DNA from: Camillea tinctor
Lineage: Eukaryota; Ascomycota; Sordariomycetes; Xylariales; Xylariaceae
Length of the DNA: 64,000 nt
Direction of reading: 5' to 3'
Assembly: GCA_022578605.1 (NCBI GenBank)
Contig: MU394058.1
Coordinates: 744,001 to 808,000, forward strand
Shown here: piece after piece, positions 21,203 to 33,600 of the stretch
Numbering within the stretch: the first letter of the stretch is position 1
Layout of the letters: every line of letters begins with the position of its first letter
Made by a program: the position numbers and the translations under genes
The notes under the pieces: model-generated
Seen by the model: the letters and a program-made list of their open reading frames with translations, nothing else
Database searches by the model: none
Told to the model about the DNA's origin: nothing

Positions 21203-23825
21203 ATGGGCAAGAAAAATAACAAGAAACCCGCTTCGGGTGATACTCCATCTCCATCTCCATCTCCATCTCTGGACTCTCAAGTTTCTGCTCCACCGGCCTC
21301 GAACACGAACAAGAAGAACAAGGCCTCCTCTTCTGCTTCCTCCTCCATGCCACCACCACGTCCTTCGTTGTCATCGTCGTCTATCACGTCTGCTTCATCT
21401 GCGCTTGTCATCTGCAGAAATAAGTATGTTATATCATTCTATCTTGGTCTTTTTTTCTTTCTGATAATAAGTTATTGATGTTATTTGCCGCTATTGCTTT
21501 TCCTCTCCTTTGTGTTGACTTTACTTTTTACTTTATTGAAATGTATAGTACTATAAACTATACTCTACTATGCTATATTATACTTATTTATAATGATCAA
21601 ATAACTAACCTTTTCTTCTGCCATTTCCTCCCTTCCCTCTGATCCACAGGCATTGGCGATACATCTCTTCCTTTCACGGACCATGGCTCCAATTACCCCT
21701 CGAGGTCCTTGAGACCCTTGCAAATGCGAACTACTACATGCCGCTACCCCGACCTGTCGACCCGGCCGTCTTCTACGATCTCGTCAAAATTCGACAACTT
21801 GTTGACGGCGCAACCGATCTGGCCGTGCGTGCTGCGAATGGCGTAGCATCTTCCGCTCTGTCCAATTCCCTTGCCGGTGGCGCGGCGCATCATATGCAAG
21901 CCTTGGGTTTGGGCTTTGGGAATGTTGCGGGCGCAAAACTCAGCCCTGAAAGAAGGTTCCGCATGAGGGAACAGGCCACCCAGAAACTGTCGCGCGCCTA
22001 TCATCTCGACGAGATCGCCTCCAGTGTCGCTACCATGCAGTCCACCTCCACCCTCGAGAATGTCGCAAGCCTCGTGCTTCAGCGCGCTCCCAATGACCCC
22101 GACGCCAACTATGTTCACTTCTTCCACGAAAAGATCCCCTCGAGACAGCTTGCCGAATGTACAGACTTCCGCGCATTAGACCTGATTATCGGACAGCGAC
22201 CCTCGGATTGCGAACCACTGAGGACGCGCGCTGTTGTACGAATGTTCAAGGACGACTTTGAGGGAGCTGTGCAAGATCTGACAACTGCCCTTAATGTCCA
22301 CAGGCTACAACAGCCGCCACACAAACCCACGGCCGAAGAGACTATGCAACTGGAACGCCGAACCGGGAGACGTCGCGATAACCCTCCGCTTGACGAGAGA
22401 GACCAGCCCAGCAGCATCGAAGTCCAACTGCTCTTTCAACGAGCTGGCTGTTATCTCACCCTCGCTTGCGATCATGTCGAAGATGCGCTTCCTCAGCATT
22501 CCGGTACACAGGATGGACAAGCGCAAAACGAAACCAATGATACTGCTATTCCTACTCCTACTCCTAATGGTAATGTTCATAACTCTAGCAACACCGAGGG
22601 TCAAGGCCAAGCTGAGGCGAGTGGAGAAAATGACGGTGCTGGTGTTGATGGTGGCGTTGGCACTGCTGGCGTTGATGCATCGTCACAAAACCCAAAGGCC
22701 CCATGCCCAGAGAATACTCCTACAAAGAAGCAGCTTGATAGTCGCAAAACGGTTCGTGTCTATGCAAAGCGTGCTTTACGAGACTATATGGAATATTTCA
22801 AACACTTTCACTACTCGCCGAACTTGCCAATCGAAGTGTCAGATGATTTCAGTCGTCAGGTGAACCAAGCCACCCATCGGAACAAGAGATACTATGGTCA
22901 ATCCCGTTGGACATCGCAAGATGCAAGTAACAGCCCGACCGAGAGCTCGGCTAGCCACACGGTATATGCATTAGCGTCATTGTTCTCTGCTTTGCCTCCA
23001 GCAGATTTGCCCCCTTACCCTTCAACTGACCTTGTATCCACGAATTCCGCTACGGTGGATTCCATTGAGACTACTACCGAGGTTGTCACCTATCACCCAT
23101 TGCTGACTGATGCGCTGCATTCGCTTCTTCTTTGCCATACCCTCATCCAAACTTCAGCTAAGGAGTTGCAACGTCACGCACATATGGTGGCTCGCTTGGC
23201 GCGACTGGCGGATGGATATCCCGTGTTTCAAGCGAGCCGTTCGCCTGCTCGCGCAGACTGGATTGAAGTACTCAGGCGCGCGGAGAACTGGATCGAACTC
23301 TCGTCGACCTGGGAGGCTCTTTGCGCCCCTGCTCCGTTACCGACTCCGCTGTCCGCGAACAGCATTTCTGCTGCCACTGCTAACGTCAACGCCTTGTCCA
23401 TCACTGGTAGCAGCACGGGCTCCCCAGAGACGGAAGAACAGCGTAAAGAGCGAATGCGACACCAGGCTATTATTGAGGCATTGGAAGATGAACGCGTGAG
23501 CGACGAAGCTAGTTTCAAAGCCGCAATTCTCGCCCGTCAACGGAGAGCTGAGGCAGATCATGCTAGTTCTAGCAGTCCTACCAATAATGGTGGATCGCCT
23601 AGTCCAAATACTGCCCCGAAGCGGTGGGCCGTAGATGATGGTAGGGAATATCCCATTCTGACAGAACGTGCCGAGGCCGTTGCCAGATGGGTCCGGGAGG
23701 CACCAGCCGGGTCTGGTACCGGGAGTAGCAAGCGGAAGAAGAAGTCGGGAGCTTCTAAAAGAACTCCTGTTATCAATAGGCACCCTCCGACTGAAGACGT
23801 GCCTCAACTGGTTTCTACTGCCTAG
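21203..23825 (+). CDS. Conserved fungal protein with TPR-like central region
   Basis: Two exons: 21203..21423 and 21650..23825, giving 798 residues. The 226-bp intron joins ICRNK with HWRYISSFHGPWLQLP in phase. The N-terminal 70 residues are Lys/Ser/Pro-rich. The conserved core runs from HWRYISSFHGPWLQLPLEVLE through PVDPAVFYDLVKIRQLVDGATDLAVRAANG. A segment resembling a TPR hairpin follows (PLRTRAVVRMFKDDFEGAVQDLTTAL). Low-complexity Gly/Asn/Gly-Val linkers separate this from a second helical block (VYALASLFSALP, LLLCHTLIQTSAKEL). The tail has a basic SSKRKKKSGASKR stretch that could be a nuclear signal. I recall similar fungal proteins carrying a 'histidine kinase group' label, but no H-box, N-box or G-box of a histidine kinase is visible here. 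Function is unknown. Confidence 0.8.
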
Positions 23826-26660
23826 CCGGGAGCTAGTGAGCGCCATAGTATATCTGCAGAATGCAATATTGTCTGTATGTAACAAAGGTCCAACATTATG
23901 TAGTGCGCATTTTATTACGAGACGAGCATATAACTCGGAAGTAGTCACTGCCCTTGCTCCTGAGCAGCCGGGTAGCTCGATATCTGACCATAAGCTGGTA
24001 AAAGATATCTAACTTAGTATGCTGTGTTTGTTGACTTGAATACCGTAGAAAACCCCCAACCGGAAGATTTCGTCTTGACGTTGTTTCATATAGCCCAAGT
24101 TTCATGTCTATACATCATCCCAAGTCGTGACAAATAATGGCAAACAGGCCTCCAAGAGCCAGCAATGGAAGCGCTAACATAACATCGCCAAGGCCTAAAT
24201 TTGGACCCCGGAAAATGATGGTACGATGGAACTTTCGACATTCCCAGCCGGAGTTCCACATGCCACTCTTTAGATGATAGAAAACGGGCTAGGATAATGA
24301 TCCCATGATGGAGTATAAGCATCTTGTTATCCCAGTCCACTCATATATATCTATAGTTTGTCCGGCAAGTCCTTCTGAAACACAGAATTAATTTGTATTC
24401 GGGGAAAATCTTTTCGGCCATACTACACTAACAACCCAATCAAACTTACACCCGGACTCCCATTCGAGTCTCCTCACATAAATCGCCTATACTAAGCACG
24501 CTTCTAGACTTCTGGATCCCCTTTTTCTAAATTTGGGCTCCGGCGACAAACGAGGGTACTGGCTATCGAACAGGCCGAGGCTTCTTTTGGGTGTTGAACT
24601 TCGTCTCCGCACTATACAGCATCGGATGGCATTGCCGCCAACACCCCTATCTTGCCTTGCTTCTGTGATGATTTTCCCCGATAGATCGACAATCTACGTA
24701 CCCGTGTGTGCAGGAGTAGATGATAGTGGATCTATCAGCGAATCGGAGATCACCTCTCAGCTTGATATGCGGTTCCTGGAAATGTAAGTGGCGCTTGAGA
24801 CCCTACAAACTGGCATGGAAAATCCATTTCCGGAAGCCTCGGCGAGAGCCTCAACGTTCGTGATGAACCCCCAAAGTGGGGGACAGGCGACGCGGATCAT
24901 GATACTCCTGACCTAGGAAAAAGAAAAGAAAAAACACTTTTTGTAAATTGCCAGTCTCTCACCTTACCGAGTGACTCGAGACAAGCTGCTACTATGCCCA
25001 TCTCACCATGTATTTTTACAAGTCTAAGCGATCCCATAACACTTTTTCGTATCACGAACATAATCCGCTGATCCGGATCTCACCGTCATCTCCAAAGCTT
25101 GTTTGTCCAAATAAACATAACTTAATATCTAATAATAATAGTATTCTTTACTCACTAGGATCAAGCAAGTTCCGCTTCTGCCCTCTTTTGCCTTTACTTT
25201 CATGCAACCAATAACACTACAGAGACGCCTTTCCTCACTATAGCGGGGCCAAGACTGGCGAGGAGGACCGTCTACCCGAATATACTAGAACCACTAGCCA
25301 CAACGTGGGTGGAGGTTCATGGCAGGCTGGTGAGGTGATGTTAGTTTCTAAAGACGATAGCTTCAGTGCTAAGCGGCAGCGAACGCATAACCTTCATATC
25401 CCTTCACTTATCTACCCCAATACCGAGCCTTTCCATCTCCATGCAACGTCTATACGTCGGCCAAGGCAGCGAGTAATCCCACCACCCAGGTTCGCACGAG
25501 AGAGCACTATATTCATCAATGTACGACGCCCATTTTCCTGGTCTGTTTCACTCTGGGCACGTCGAGGGGCCCCGGGCGTTGGGCACACTTGGCTCTCTTG
25601 GCGTGAATAACGCCCACGCAGGTACTGGGTCGAATACCGTGATGCGTCCCCTACCAACTACACATGGAGGCTTGGCTTTTATTGCTTGATCTCTACGACC
25701 ACGGGATCATCAAGCAATTTTCATGCGGGGTCTTTCGAGCCGTTCGAACTCGGATAAGCTATCCTTTTGCGGAGTAACCCTGTATGAAATCCGGGGATCC
25801 ATCTTGAGAATAGGCCCCCTTGTAATTTATTTATTTTGGCTTTTTTGATTCGAGTAGCCTTCTTACTATGTTTCAGAAGGGGATAATATACAGCTCCTGT
25901 GTAGTTCAACTGTAAATAGGTGAGCAAATGACCTAGGTCGTTAGTCGAGGCGGCACTTGGGGAGCATGATCCTGTCTCCCCCTTGGGGTACCCTGTCATC
26001 GTATGTACTATACACGGCAATCTGCAACCTTAGTCACATTCCCTGCGTCTATAAGTCCCATCTACTTTCTGTCTTTGGTATATTCGGCAAACGGCCTCCG
26101 TTGAGCTGGGGAAAACCCTCCAATCAGGCCCGGGCAGCACATCCACCTTGGGGCGGACCTTAATTTACTCTCACCAAAGCAGTTAATCAATTTCCGTCTG
26201 ATGCCGTGGTCTAGGGTGACATCAAGGTCCTTGCGCTCACCATTCTAGACTGCTACCTACTAGGTATGTATGTACGTCCCACGGTCAAGTCTTGGGACCA
26301 GCTTAGAGGAACATCGAGAAGGCTGTCTCTGGTGATCATGCTTCACATGTATCCCCACGAGGTTATCGTACAGATCAGCGCTTGGTTAGCACGCCCCAGA
26401 GTTTAGTTCCTCCTCAATAGTTACCACGCCCTCCTAAGACTCGAGCATGGCCAACTTGGTATTAGGACGCTTTTCTCGGCCCGTAAGCCGGAACACGGTC
26501 CCTCAATATGGGCTGTCGAAAAGCTTCGCCTGATCTTGTCCTGCTCAGCTCCATGGTTGAAGCGTGGCGAGCAGCACGAGAGTTGCCACTCTGATGGGGG
26601 GCCTCTGGACCAGGGCTCTGATTTTGAACTTAAACGATTCATTTGTCGTGGAGATGGCTC
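23826..26660. other. Long intergenic region upstream of the cellulase, no gene seen
   Basis: About 2.8 kb separates the conserved protein from the GH7 gene. Frames at 24533-24787, 25305-25610 and 26421-26642 show no family signature. CTGGGG at about 26106 and CCCCAG at about 26393 fit the CreA/Cre1 consensus (SYGGRG), and a CCAAT lies at 26120-26124. These are short motifs and only suggestive of carbon-catabolite control of the cellulase. Confidence 0.45.
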
Positions 26661-26669
26661 CTATATAAG
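26661..26669 (+). promoter_or_regulatory. TATA box of the GH7 cellobiohydrolase gene
   Basis: CTATATAAG lies about 115 bases before the ATG at 26781. It is followed by a pyrimidine-rich stretch and a CACACACT tract, the usual core-promoter layout of highly expressed fungal secretory genes. Confidence 0.65.
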
Positions 26670-26780
26670 ACTGCCATCATCACACTCCTTCGCCATATTG
26701 CTTCATCGATCACACCATCGCACACACTCTCTAAAGTCATTCTTTCTCTACAGATCTCTTTAGAACCGTTCAGCTTCACA

Positions 26781-28282
26781 ATGTATCAGAAGCTCGCCGC
26801 CATCGCGGCATTCGTGGCCGCCGCCCGCGCTCAGCAGGCATGCACACTCACGACGGAGACACACCCGGCCCTGACGTGGTCGCAGTGTTCTGCCGGAGGT
26901 TCCTGCACCAAGGTCCAGGGCTCGGTCACGATCGACGCTAACTGGCGGTGGACTCACACGGTCGAGGGCAGCACCAACTGCTACACCGGCAACGAGTGGG
27001 ACGCGACCTCGTGCCCCGACGGCGAGACCTGCTCGACCGCCTGCTGCCTCGACGGCGCCGACTACCAGGGCACCTACGGCGCGAGCACCAGCGGTGACGC
27101 CCTGAGCCTCAAGTTCGTCACCGAGGGCTCCTACAGCACCAACATCGGTAGCCGCTTCTTCCTCATGGATGACGAAGAGACCTACAAGACCTTCAAACTG
27201 CTCGGTAACGAGTTTACCTTCGATGTCGATGTCTCCAACTTGCCGTAAGTCCCCAGATTTCACCTACTTTAGATACCGACAGCTAGAAGATAGACTAATC
27301 ATTGCTTGTTTCCTTATTTAGTTGTGGCTTGAACGGAGCTCTGTACTTCGTGTCCATGGACGCCGATGGTGGCAAGAGCCGATTCTCGGGCAACGCCGCT
27401 GGCGCCAAGTACGGTACCGGATACTGCGACTCGCAGTGCCCCCGTGACGTCAAGTTCATTGACGGCAAGGTACGCTCTCGCCAGCTCTCCCTCTCTCATA
27501 TCGCTGTGAATCTTGTTTCTAACATTCCCTGCTTCTAGGCCAACGTCGAGGGATGGAACCCCTCGAGCAACGACGACAACGCCGGTGTCGGCGACATGGG
27601 CAGCTGCTGCGCGGAGATGGACATCTGGGAGGCGAACTCGATCTCAACGGCGTACACGCCTCACCCCTGCGAGAACTCGGCGCAACACTCATGCCAGGGT
27701 GACGCCTGCGGCGGCACCTACTCGGCAGACCGGTACGCAGGCGACTGCGACCCCGATGGATGCGACTTCAACAGCTACCGACAGGGCGACAAGACATTCT
27801 ACGGCAAGGGCATGACCGTCGACACTAGCTCCAAGTTCACGGTGGTGACGCAGTTCATCGAGAGCGGCGGCGCGCTCAGCGAGATCAAGCGCTTCTACGT
27901 GCAGGGGGGCAAGGTGATCCCCAACAGCGAGAGCACGATCTCGGGCGTGGGCGGCAACAGCATCACCACGGACTACTGCTCCACGCAGAAGGTGGCGTTC
28001 GGCGACACCGACGTGTTCGCGCAGCGCGGCGGCCTCGCGCAGATGGGCGACGCCGTCGCCGGCGACATGGTCCTCGTCATGTCCCTGTGGGACGACCACG
28101 CCGCCAACATGCTCTGGCTCGACTCCACCTACCCCGTCGACAAGACCGGCCCCGGCGCCGAGCGCGGCTCCTGCGCTACCGACTCGGGCGTGCCTGCCGA
28201 TGTCGAGGCTAACAACCCCGACGCGAGCGTCATCTACTCGAACATCAAGTTCGGCCCTATCAACTCGACTTTCACTGCTTAA
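26781..28282 (+). CDS. cbh1: GH7 cellobiohydrolase, catalytic domain only (Cel7A/CBH1 type)
   Basis: Three exons: 26781..27244, 27322..27469 and 27539..28282, giving 451 residues. A signal peptide ends after Ala18 (ARA before QQ), so the mature enzyme starts with Gln, which usually cyclises. The catalytic motif EMDIWEAN gives Glu230, Asp232 and Glu235 in the precursor, or 212, 214 and 217 in mature numbering, the same as in Trichoderma reesei Cel7A. A tunnel-entrance Trp (ANWRWTH), paired CC motifs, [11 protein letters not shown] and YSNIKFGPI identify the cellobiohydrolase branch rather than an endoglucanase. The protein ends at [10 protein letters not shown] with no linker or CBM1. It is a secreted retaining enzyme that releases cellobiose from cellulose chain ends. 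Coding sequence is GC-rich with strong C-ending codon use, in line with high expression. Confidence 0.96.
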
Positions 28283-29067
28283 GTTTTTCTTTTTTTTTTA
28301 TATAGAAAAAGCTAGAAAAATCTTATCTCCCCCCTTTTCTTTCTCTCTCTCGCGCGCGCGTTTCCCTGTTTATATGATAGGCGGCAATGGCAATGATAAA
28401 TTGTCGAGAAAAGGGTAAAGGGGATGAAAAAGCTTTCCGGCGGTTCTTGGTGGAGAAAAGAAAAGGGGAAACACATTAAAAAGCAGGATCTGAGCATATC
28501 ATAACATGGCTTCAATTGTATATATTTGTCACATTTTTTCTTTTACTAGGATGACCTTGTGTCCCCTATTGTGCATAGATTGATCTTCTATACTTTTTAC
28601 GTCTCCTTTCCTTTTTGCATCTCAGAATATATAGCACATGCATTCTACCCTGTTATACATTTCTTGTTCCTCGTGATGCATTCTTCTCCCTTTTTGCCTT
28701 CGCTACATTTTGTGCATGGTTCTACTCAACTTCATAGATATTATCTATGTAAAAGGGCTGAATATTATTTGGTCTTCCAAACTAGAATGGCAGCTTAAGA
28801 ACGACCGGGAGATATTGGTTTCTCACTCACTTGCTCTGCTATACGGAAGGCTTTTGATATCCTCTGTATATTTTTTGAGATTGAACTCACTTCGAAATAG
28901 ATACCAGCTCTATCCCGTAAACCGCACTGTAATATCTAAGTACATGCTGTATGGCTTGCTCTTGTGTATACTCTATACTCCATTTGACGCCCGTTTCCGT
29001 GTATCCCTGGCATCTATTTTCAAAGGAAAAAGGTCAAGTTTCATGTTCGCTTTCATCCCAATGGCAT
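28283..29067. other. Intergenic between convergent cellulase and terpene synthase genes
   Basis: The cellulase and the terpene synthase converge here, so this stretch contains both 3' UTRs. A CTCTCTCT/CGCGCG tract lies near 28342-28360. No gene or RNA is recognised. Confidence 0.55.
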
Positions 29068-30610
29068 TCATAATACAAGTTCAATCTGGCCTGCGTCCGT
29101 CATGTGCTGAGCCACTCCATAGCGTCTTGCTTGCAAGCTAACGAGACATTAGCAATCAGGTATTTTCTTACTGAGGTAAACGTTTCTATGGACTTACCTC
29201 CACTCTAGATTCCCGGTGTTGATCATTCGCATTAGATCGATGGTCTTTAGTACTGCATCGAGCTCTTGGGCATCATACTCCACATTTGATAGTGCCTCGG
29301 TAGCTTCACGGTCAAAGACCTCTATGAGCTTTCGGATGTGGTCGAAGGACATCTGTACAGCAATGTCAAGGTCATTGGTTTGATGGTAGAGAATCGCGAC
29401 GGAACTCAAGATACTGCCTGCCCGCTGAGGAATGAGTTAGCTACTTATTGAGGAGATTGCAGAGTGAAGGGGGGATAGGGGGTCGGTTCCATACCATTTC
29501 CTTCTTAAACGATATGAGGTCATTTACACTAATACTGTTAGCTAAGTGAACCAACGCTATTATTCAGGTAGATATTGGCACATACATAGAGTTAATCACA
29601 ATAGTCGTGACCCATAATGTATCGTAGGCCTGTGAGCATACGAAGCTCCGGGGAAGCTTTACATCCAGAGCAAGCCTAAAAAGCCAATTGTGATTAGTTC
29701 TATTCCTGATATAAAGGAGTCTCTTCTTTTTCTTTTTCTTTTTCTTTTTCTTTTTCTTTTCACTTACTCAGAAAACCCGAGGAGCGGACCCATGCCGCTC
29801 GTCAAGATTCTCACCTCCCAGTATTGCTCCAGGCTCAGAATCAAGTCGCTTTGATCCGCTTCACCCTCCAGCTTCGTGGCATCGATATACTCCTCGAAGT
29901 GACGAAGTAGTATCTCACGCTGGTCTGAGCGAGGAAAATATCAGTTAGCCTCTTAGTTTCAAATCCAAATCCTAGCTAATGTCATCCTTACCTTCATCAT
30001 ACGCCTCACACACTTCCTCCGCGATGCTCTTAAAGCTACATATCAAGGGACTTATAGTGACAACTGGCTTGTCAGCAAGGCTCCCAAGTCCTAATGAACG
30101 TCTCACAAAGTCCTTGGTCGACTCGCGGAACTCTTCGGCGCCTCTAGAATTAGGCGCGAACTTCTCGACCATGTCATCCCACAGGCCGAACCAGATGACC
30201 AGGTCGGTTACAACTTTGTATTTGCCGAGGGATGACGTCGGCCACCACCTGAAATATACATTAGCAATGGGTCGATGTTGACATAATGTGGCGTTATATA
30301 CTTGACGTACATGGCTGCTAGTAAGGCCGGATCTGCTTCATTTACGGCCTTACGACTCTTCTCATCTGTTAGGAGTCTTGATGTAACAGTGCAGTGTTAG
30401 TAATATGTAGTCTCTAAGGGCTGGAGGTGCGAATTGGGAATTTGACGATACGTACGGTGTAAGCCTCCTCTCAACGATGTTTCTCATCACTTCGTAGTTT
30501 TCGTTCACTCTGCTCGGCCAATGCCTAAATAAGGGTCGCATATCTGGGATGATAAGTCTTCGCCCGCATAGCTTCTTCGCTAGTAATGCTCTGTCGTTTA
30601 TGTGGTGCAT
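29068..30610 (-). CDS. Class I terpene synthase (sesquiterpene-synthase type)
   Basis: Eight exons: 30610..30456, 30376..30311, 30248..29992, 29924..29768, 29675..29586, 29534..29495, 29424..29198 and 29137..29068, giving 353 residues. All seven introns are GT-AG and in phase. The aspartate-rich metal motif is Asp98-Asp99-M-V-Glu102 (FGLWDDMVE). The NSE triad is Asn246-Asp247-xx-Ser250-xxx-Glu254 (NDLISFKKE). The RY pair is Arg336-Tyr337 (QARRYGVAQHM), at the usual distance downstream. All three are needed for Mg-diphosphate binding and ionisation, so the enzyme looks intact. It should cyclise farnesyl or geranyl diphosphate in the cytosol; the product cannot be deduced. Intron 4 carries a (TTTTTC)n tract. 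No P450, transferase or transporter gene lies within 5 kb, so it appears to be a solo synthase at the edge of a gene desert. Confidence 0.92.
29725..29761. repeat. (TTTTTC)n microsatellite in terpene synthase intron 4
   Basis: About six units of TTTTTC occupy the donor-proximal part of the intron, beginning only a few bases from the splice donor on the minus strand, where it reads as GAAAAA repeats. Confidence 0.8.
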
Positions 30611-33600
30611 TTTTGCGATGATAGGGATTAAAACAGAGGCAGAAAAAGGTAAGGCGAGAAGAGTAACTGTTGTTCTCTGGTTTCCCTTAATTTTAAAGTC
30701 TGGAGTTTGTTAGCGAAACCCCCCTATAGAAAATGGGTTCATTATCATCCACCTTGGTTATATGGATATAACTAACTCTTTTCTAACTTCTAGTTATAGA
30801 AAGGCCTTTAGCAAATGGTCAGTCAAGTAACTTGATAACTCAATGCTCTAATGGTTCACACAGTTCGATGATAACTTCGGAATAATAATTGCGAAGAAAG
30901 GGTATCGTTCTTTTTATACCAGTAGAAAAGATGTGAGTTCGGTGGTTTGCTTAAATGAGATTTTAAGGAAGACATAGAATATCATCGTGTTTAAGAAGAT
31001 CGTCTGGCCCTGGGGCCTTTATCTTTCAATAGGGCGACATAGTCTTTCATCCCTAATCGGCATTGAGAATCGAGATAACATCGTGCCCCAGAGGCCTCTT
31101 CATCTTCTCCGATAGCTAACGCGTATGAAATTCTTCATTAAGACGCCACTCGTGCTACGGTTGTACTAAGTATGCAAGCTTGACCGATGGAGTTGGTCTT
31201 AGGCAATCACATAAGCTTGGGTATGCATTTCAGCTTGACTGAAGATGCATCCTTGCCTCATATAGTATGTATGTAGTGTTTCGGGTATTCACAACCTCAA
31301 CTAATATATTTGCACCCGTCTCTCTTGTGCAACTAGTCATAACAAAAGTGAAGGAATCTGCGTTTCGATAATACCAATCGCTTATGGTGCATCTTCCGAG
31401 TAGTACCATGATGCAAATGATCATAGGTTATAACGCTATCCTACTCGTCCCGCCTGGGATAAACTATTTGACAAGGACTGACAAAGTTCTCGACCGTCCA
31501 TTCTCCTAGCCCAGTGGATACGATAGTCCCCGAAGAAAAAGCTGCCTCTAGACCTCCTCTAGCTTTACACGTAGAGCATCCACCAACTCCCATACTTCCG
31601 GATCGTCCCATGACCCACTACGTGTCGGGTTCAGCTATACCAGTCTCTTCAGCTTCCGACGCTAACACTACGTCGCTTCTCGAATAAGATGTTCACGATA
31701 GTTTCGAGCACTTTGCGGTATGGCATTAGCCTTTCGTATGGTATGTCTTGCAATCTCGGCACAAAGCTAAGCAATTTTTTTTTAAATCACACTTTAGATA
31801 TTCAGTTCCTAGGCCCCAATTTTGAAAGTAGATATAGAAGATTTTAGTCCTACTTATGCTAGAGCATACACTGATAACTTACAACCTTGTAATTTGTACA
31901 GACTTATCTACGTAAGTAGTTTAGGAATTGTCAAGCAAAAGCGATCACTAATATCACGTCGGCTATTAGCTCATATATATGGTCCGTGATAGGTATTTAT
32001 TGGTAACACTCGGGAAAAAATGTAAGCATATTGAATACTACCTAGAGTCCTATGAGCGGATGAGTTGTGGAGAATATATGTTCAAGTCCAGAATGAAGCC
32101 TTGAAATAATCTATTCTTATATCATCTTTACTATTGTCATATTAGTTAGGCGGGAGCCTCTAATATACCTAGGTACAGACTTATAGTAGTATAGCAGTAT
32201 ATTTGAAAAAGATACGACCATAAGTACGATTATAGACAGAGAAGGGGAAAATGCATCTCGCTAGTGATAATTAGTGATTATACAACCGCCTCTTGTTCGG
32301 ATCACTATATTATTGTATAGGCGTTTATTAATCATCAGCACAGCAGCGACTAGTCGAGTAACACTACAGATGTATTAGGAAAAGGAATACCATAAGACAA
32401 CAATCATACTAACCAAATCAATGTTGATTGTACAGATATCCAAGGTTCTTCATGCAAAACGGGTACTACATATATGAGATAGGATATTGAATTTCAAATA
32501 AATATCAGTGCGTCATTTTCGCTATCTCTCTCTCTTTTTGGGGAAGGCAGAAGAAGAGCCTGCATCATTATAGGCTTTAAACAGTCGATCAGATAACGAA
32601 ACTGCCATGATTGATCAATGACTGGCCAAGAAAGCATCAAGTGATATTGTTGGACAGGAGGCCAAAACTATAAATGCCTATAAGCACTCCCTTAGCTCTA
32701 TGCAAAGCAAGCACGCACACTTAATAATATATTATTTCTAACTACAACTCACTCCGAAGAGTAGCAGCAGATCTACTTCAAGAACAAATAAAGCGGAAGA
32801 GAACTTTGACGGTGAGGATCTACACAGGAGCCCTTGTAATAAGTTGGTAAATCGGTTGTTTTGTATTATATGGAAGACTAAAACCACAATTACCTATGAT
32901 GCTCCTTTTCCAACCGAAGAGAATAGCCCGTCTATTCCCGACTAAACAGGTATGTGCTGCTATGCGCCTTATGATCTAACACACGGTTCCCAAAACTGAT
33001 GATAAATGTGTCTCCAGAAACCCAACAGTTCAACCTTAAGACTATGCCGCACCAATGAACATCGGCGTATGCATTTTTTTTCATCTCTCTACGGTGTGTA
33101 ATAGGCAATCGTGACCTCTTCTGCTTGTCGACGTGTTCAGGTCAGGCCGGCAATCACCAGCACATTTCTCCATATGGAAGTCGATAGGATTGCGCCACTC
33201 ACACCCACAGTCCCTATATTTGTAGTACCGCCGATAGCAAGGCATATTTTTTTTCATACGGTTCTCCTTATCAATTTAGGGTTGAATGTCGCCATCGCGA
33301 GAATTATCGTAGTGAGAGGTAGGTTATTTGTGTAAGTGAAAGATCTAGGTTTATAGAACTTCGGTGACTTGATACGAAAATTATGTTTCGGACTTTTTTG
33401 GCCTGCTTGATATAGCGTTCATAGGTTTGGAATCAGCTACTCACCAGTTCCATACTTATAGCCGTAGCCTCCTGTCGGATTAGAATGCGCGATGTTATGG
33501 AAATCAAGTCTGTGTCACTAGACCTCTTTGTCTTCATTGACAAACTAACACGTTTGCCTTGGGTGACCCAAAAGGTTTAGTAAACCAACAACGTCCCGCC

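Noticed and set aside
26760..27263. 167-codon minus-strand frame opposite the cellulase
   Set aside because: Shadow of a strongly codon-biased GH7 exon.
26781..30610. Cellulase and terpene synthase as a joint cluster
   Set aside because: They converge, share no promoter and have unrelated chemistry; adjacency alone is not evidence.
30960..31140. Minus-strand translation containing KAPGPDD, like a LINE reverse-transcriptase motif
   Set aside because: Only a few residues match, stops flank it closely, and no other RT motif (such as the YADD box) could be found nearby.
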